This document shows positions 6,879 through 9,898 of a stretch of 9,898 nucleotides of DNA, one piece after another. The stretch covers positions 1 to 9,898 of the forward strand of contig JAFAPJ010000044.1 in NCBI GenBank assembly GCA_019247255.1. The letters run 5' to 3'. The translations under genes and the position numbers were made by a program. The notes below the pieces were generated by a model. It had not been told where the DNA came from, ran no database searches, and saw nothing but the letters and a program-made list of their open reading frames with translations. Position 1 is the stretch's first letter; every line of letters begins with the position of its first letter. This stretch comes from Methylobacteriaceae bacterium (lineage in GTDB: Bacteria > Pseudomonadota > Alphaproteobacteria > Rhizobiales > Beijerinckiaceae).

Positions 6879-9800
6879 CGGAACGGTCGGGCGGCTCGGG
6901 CTTCTGGTGACGGGCTCGGCGCAGGTCACGTTTGACGGGGCGCAGACCTTCACCGGCGGGACGACGATCGACGGGTCGACGGCGCGGCTGCGTCTGACCT
7001 CGCCCGCGGCGGCCGGCGGCGCGAACGGGGTCGGCAACACCGTCACGCTGACCTCGGGGACGCTGTCGCTCGGTGCGGGAACCTACGGCTTCCCGATCAC
7101 GCTCGCGGGCGCGGACGGCCGGATCGAGGTCACGGACGCCGACGTGGCCACGGCCGGCGGCGCGATCACGTCGAGCGGTGCCTTCGGCTTCGCCAAGACC
7201 GGCTCGGGCACGCTCACCCTCACGGGCGCCAACACCTATACGGGCGGGACCACGATCTCGGCCGGAACCCTGCAGGTCGGGGCGGGCGGAACGGTGGGGT
7301 CGATCACCGGGAACGTCGCGAACAGCGGCTCGCTCGTGTTCAACCGTGCGGACGCGGTGACCTTCGGGGGCGTCGTGTCCGGGACGGGCTCGCTGACGCA
7401 GGCGGGGTCCGGCACGCTCACGCTGACGGGCGCCAGCACTTATACGGGCGGCACCACGGTCGCGGCCGGGACGCTGGCCCTCACGGGCTCGGCGAGCCTG
7501 GTCTCGGCTGTGGGCGTCGGCGCCGGCGCGAACCTGGCCAATGCCGGCACGTTGTCCGGCGCGCTCACCAATGCCGGGACGGCGACGAATGCCGGAACGG
7601 TGTCGGGCGGGGTCACGAATTCGGGGAGCTTCACGACGAGCGGGACCGTCGCGACCGGCCTGACGAATACCGGCGCCGTCACGGCGTCCGGCGGACGGGT
7701 CGACGGCGTGATCCTTAACAATGCCGGGACGTTCACCGTCACGGGTCCGGTCGGGACGACCGGCACGTTCGGGAATGCCGCCGGCGCGACCCTCGCGATC
7801 ACGGGCTCGGGCGCCTACACCCTCTCGGGTCTCCTGACGAATGCGGGCGCTGTCACCGTCGCGGGCGGGGGGAGCCTGACCGCCGGGGGCGTCGCGAATT
7901 CCGGATCGATCACGGTCGCGGCCGGCGGCACGGTCACGGACACGCTGACGAATACCGGCGCCGTGGCGAATGCGGGCACCTACAATGCGGACGTCACGAA
8001 CGCGGCCGGCGCGACCTTCACCAATACCGGGACGGTCAACACGCTGACGACGCCCTTCGCGAATGGCGGGACGTTCGTCTCGACCGGCACGATCACGGGC
8101 GGGCTCGCCAATACCGGAACTGCGAGGCTCGCCGGAACGCTCACGGGCACGGTGACGAACGCCGCCGGCGCAAGCGTGACCGCGACGGGTCCGCTCGCCG
8201 GGATCGGCCGGCTCACGAACGAGGGCACCTTCGACCTCGGCGGGCAGGCGGTCGCGATCGGGTCGCTCGCCGGATCGACGACGACCGGCCTCGTGCGGAA
8301 CGGCACGCTCAGCGCCGGGTCGGACGGGAGCTCGACGACCTATGCGGGCCGCCTCGCCGACGGGACGGGGCCGACCGCGCTCGCCAAGACGGGCGCCGGC
8401 ACCCTGACCTTGACGGGCGCGAACAGCTTCACGGGCGGGCTCACGGTGGCGGGCGGCACGCTGGTCGCTTCGGTCGAGAGCGTTGGGACCGGGCGGATCA
8501 CGAATGCGGGCGCGCTCGTTCTCGACCAAGGGACCGACGCGACGCTCGCGGCCGCGATCGACGGGACGGGAAGCCTCGAGAAGCGCGGGGCCGGCACGCT
8601 GACCTATGCCGGGACGGGCGCGCTCACGGGCCCGACGAGCGTGACGGGCGGGACGCTCGGCGTGACCGGTAGCCTCACGGGCTCGCCCGTGACGCTCGGC
8701 TCCGGCACGACGCTGTTCGGGACCGGCACGGTCGGCGGTCTCGCGGTCGCGTCCGGGGCGACCGTCGCGCCCGGGCCCGCCGGCGGCGGGGTCGGGACGC
8801 TGTCCGTTTCCGGCAACGTCCTCTTCGCCCCGGGCTCGCTCTTCCAGGTGAGCGCCACCCCGGCCGCCGCCTCGCGGATCAGCGCGAGCGGGACCGCGAC
8901 GCTCGGCGGCGGCACGGTGTCGGTGCTCGCGGGGACGGGCCTCTACCTGCCGGGCGCCCGATACACGATCCTCTCGGCCGCGGGCGGGCTCGCCGGGCAG
9001 TTCTCGAGCCTGCAGACGACCACGAACCTCGCCTTCCTGCAGCCGAGCCTCGCCTATGACGCGACGAGCGTCTCGCTCGGCTTCGCGCAGGTCGCGACCT
9101 TTCCGCAGGTCGCGCTGACCCGCAACGAAGCCGCGACGGCCGGCGCGCTCCAGGGGCTCGGCCCCGGCAACCCGCTGTTCAACGCCATCGTGGGCCAGAG
9201 CGCGACCGGCGCCCGCCTGGGCTTCACCGCGCTTTCCGGCGAGGTCCAGGCGAGCGCGGTCGGCACGATCGCGCAGGACGCGTTCCTGCTCCAGGAGCTC
9301 ATCCTCGACCATCTGCGCTTCGGAAACGGCGCCTTCCCCGGGCTCGGCGGCCTGCCGGGCTTCGGGGCGAACGCGACCGTGGAGGCGGCTTACGCGGCCG
9401 ACCTGCCCGGCCCGGCGGCGCCCCCGAGCCCGGTGCCGCTCGCCGTCGTGCCGAACGACGGGTTGTGGGGGCAGGCCTTCGGGTCGTTCGGCGAGACGGG
9501 CGGCACGCGCGACGCGTCCCGGCTCGCCCGCCAGGTCGGCGGTTTCGTGCTCGGCGCCGAGACGGGGTTTCCGGGTCTCCCGGCCTCCGCGTCGCTCCTT
9601 TCCGGCTGGCGCGCGGGCGTTGTCGCGGGCTACGCGCGAACGACCTTCGACGTCCCGGGCCGCCTTTCGACCGGCTCGCTCGACAACGCCTATGGCGGCG
9701 CCTACGCGTTCGGCCCGCTCGGCCCGCTCGAGCTGCGGGTCGGGACGCTCTACACCGAGCTCGCCCTGGACACGCGGCGCACGGCTTTGTTCCCGGGCTT

Positions 9801-9898
9801 CGCGGACCGGCTCGGCGGCAAGAGCGGCGGCGACGTGGTCCAGGGCTTCGGCGAGGCCGGGTACCGGATCCGGAGCCAGGCGGGCTATCTCGAGCCCT
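6718..9898 (+). CDS. Autotransporter C-terminal passenger and beta-barrel, continued in the shifted frame (partial)
   Basis: This frame (codons starting at 6718, 6721 and so on) follows an in-frame TGA at 6715-6717 and is open to the edge. Autotransporter-like sequence begins at about 6737 (FGPGVVLRFLSFS). It holds a degenerate PATR unit (about 6916-6996), two typical units (7207, 7411), an Asn-x-Gly ladder (7531-8232), two more PATR units (8398, 8593), the C-terminal passenger core (TGTVGGLAVASGATVAPG, then YTILSAAGGLAGQF), the LSGEVQASA linker, and 144 residues of beta-barrel from WGQAFGSFGE. No good start codon with a ribosome site exists at its beginning and there is no signal peptide, so it is the tail of the upstream gene rather than a separate gene. 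Confidence 0.85.
6731..6735 (+). other. GGGGG run at the reading-frame switch
   Basis: Upstream coding sequence (VLTGGAL) ends in one frame at about 6730, and downstream coding sequence (FGPGVVLRFLSF) starts in the next frame at about 6736. One base too many, or two too few, lies between. GGGGG is the only homopolymer in the interval, and reading it as GGGG gives a smooth ALGFGPGVVL junction. The frame after the shift is bounded on the left by a TGA at 6715-6717, so the switch must lie between 6718 and about 6760. Confidence 0.75.
7207..7410 (+). repeat. Displaced fifth copy of the 204-bp repeat
   Basis: This unit has the same length and sequence order as the tandem block ending at 6605 (GTLTLTGANTYTGGTT, TLQVGAGGT, GSITGNVANSG, NRADAVTFGGVVSGTGSLTQAG) but is separated from it by about 600 bp of unlike sequence that includes the frameshift site. 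It is followed directly by another PATR unit at 7411. Confidence 0.85.
7531..8232 (+). repeat. Asn-x-Gly ladder in the distal passenger
   Basis: About 234 residues contain 17 Asn-Gly steps: 13 of the form NAG, NTG, NSG or NEG, three NAAG and one NGG. They typically sit in L/V-T-N-A/T-G-T/A-V/F contexts spaced roughly 10-20 residues apart. Regular Asn ladders of this kind are typical of parallel beta-helix turns. The segment differs from the PATR blocks on either side and reads like an independently amplified repeat. Asn here is AAT in 14 of the 17 steps, unlike the flanking repeats. Confidence 0.75.
8719..9120 (+). other. C-terminal passenger core (autochaperone-like region)
   Basis: The sequence GTGTVGGLAVASGATVAPG, then GVGTLSVSGNVLFAPGSLFQV, YTILSAAGGLAGQFSS, NLAFLQPSLAYDATSVSLGF matches the conserved last part of autotransporter passengers before the linker. 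In the family this region forms the stable beta-helix base that starts outward folding. There is no visible cleavage motif, so whether the passenger is released is unknown. Confidence 0.75.
9232..9465 (+). other. Linker helix and proline-rich hinge before the barrel
   Basis: LSGEVQASAVGTIAQDAFLLQELILDHL (9232-9315, predicted helical) is the usual LSGE-type linker that threads the barrel pore. It is followed by a Gly- and Pro-rich stretch including PGPAAPPSPVP that leads into the first barrel strand. Position and sequence agree with the type Va layout. Confidence 0.8.
9466..9898 (+). other. Autotransporter beta-barrel domain, N-terminal half
   Basis: From WGQAFGSFGETGG the 144 residues alternate polar and hydrophobic strands (GFVLGAETGF, AGVVAGYARTTFDV, AYGGAYAFGPLGPLELRVGTLY, VVQGFGEAGYRI), matching the autotransporter beta-domain family (PF03797), which is usually about 260-280 residues long. 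The barrel sits in the outer membrane and allows passage of the passenger. The last strands and terminal aromatic residue lie beyond the window. Confidence 0.9.

Larger units (their letters stand above)
2700..8690 (+). repeat. Autotransporter-associated beta-strand (PATR) repeats, 16 clear copies
   Basis: Each unit reads roughly K-x-G-x-G-T-L-T-L-T-G-A-N-x-Y-T-G-G-T-T followed by I/V-x-x-GTLxVG. The GT-encoding GGC codon of each copy starts at 2730, 3006, 3279, 3999, 4593, 4896, 5484, 5787, 5991, 6195, 6399, 6606 and, in the shifted frame, 7207, 7411, 8398 and 8593. Degenerate copies lie near 2448 and 6916. In this family the repeats form successive turns of a right-handed beta-helix that assist outward folding of the passenger. 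Spacing is irregular before 3999 and strongly periodic afterwards. Confidence 0.92.
1359..9898 (+). pseudogene. Giant autotransporter gene interrupted by a single-base frameshift (3' end outside window)
   Basis: The whole region is one autotransporter gene: signal peptide, glycine-rich and PATR-repeat beta-solenoid passenger, linker, and beta-barrel. It is open in one frame from 1359 to a TGA at 6876-6878, while homologous-type sequence continues without a stop in the next frame from about 6737 to the edge. Dropping one base in GGGGG (6731-6735) gives a continuous 2,846-residue product within the window. About 120-130 residues of barrel are expected beyond it. As written, the gene would yield a passenger of about 1,839 residues with no barrel, which could not be secreted by the type Va route. 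It is unresolved whether this is a true pseudogene, a phase-OFF allele or a sequence error. The rest of the gene shows no other lesion and no in-frame stop, which points to a very recent event or an error. Confidence 0.75.

Noticed and set aside
6652..9312. An 886-codon open frame on the minus strand
   Set aside because: It lies wholly antisense to the autotransporter, its product is Arg/Gly/Ala-rich without any recognisable domain, and it arises because stop codons are rare opposite GC-rich Gly/Thr/Ala codons.
6718..9898. The 3' frame as an independent gene
   Set aside because: It has no start codon with a ribosome site and no signal peptide, and its first residues continue the upstream beta-solenoid directly.

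Overview
The window looks like chromosomal DNA from a GC-rich alphaproteobacterium. The very high GC content, a NasA-type nitrate reductase with a C-terminal BFD-like iron-sulfur domain, and a very large autotransporter built from PATR beta-strand repeats would fit Methylobacterium or a related Hyphomicrobiales genus. That placement is inferred from style and memory of protein families, not from a database search.

Layout: (1) 2-1003 is the 3' end of an assimilatory nitrate reductase catalytic subunit gene (nasA), entering from the left edge. It carries the molybdopterin-dinucleotide-binding C-terminal domain and a BFD-like domain with CxC and CxxC cysteine pairs. (2) 1004-1358 is a 355-base intergenic stretch with GC-rich inverted repeats just after nasA, an AT-richer patch that may hold a promoter, and a GGAGGAG sequence upstream of the next gene. 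(3) 1359 to the right edge is one giant type Va autotransporter gene read rightward and truncated by the window. In order it encodes a 34-residue signal peptide, a glycine-rich PE_PGRS-like segment, a conserved N-terminal passenger module, a repeat-rich beta-solenoid passenger (16 clear PATR motifs, a duplicated ~0.9 kb module, 204-bp tandem repeats and an Asn-x-Gly ladder), a C-terminal passenger core, a linker helix and about half of the beta-barrel.

The main oddity is that this gene is not open in one frame. The N-terminal part is open to a TGA at 6876-6878, but from about 6737 the autotransporter sequence continues in the next frame to the window edge. The switch maps to a GGGGG run at 6731-6735, and removing one G restores a continuous product of 2,846 residues within the window. 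This may be a sequencing error, a real inactivating mutation or a phase-OFF allele. Two in-frame G7 tracts at 6150-6156 and 6354-6360, exactly one repeat apart, make homopolymer slippage worth testing.

The two genes have no obvious functional link. One ends a nitrate-assimilation locus. The other would make a large surface or adhesion-type protein with no recognisable enzymatic domain. I found no RNA gene, CRISPR array, insertion sequence or attachment site, and nothing I would call a wholly new system. The unusual content is the repeat architecture and the interrupted frame of the autotransporter.
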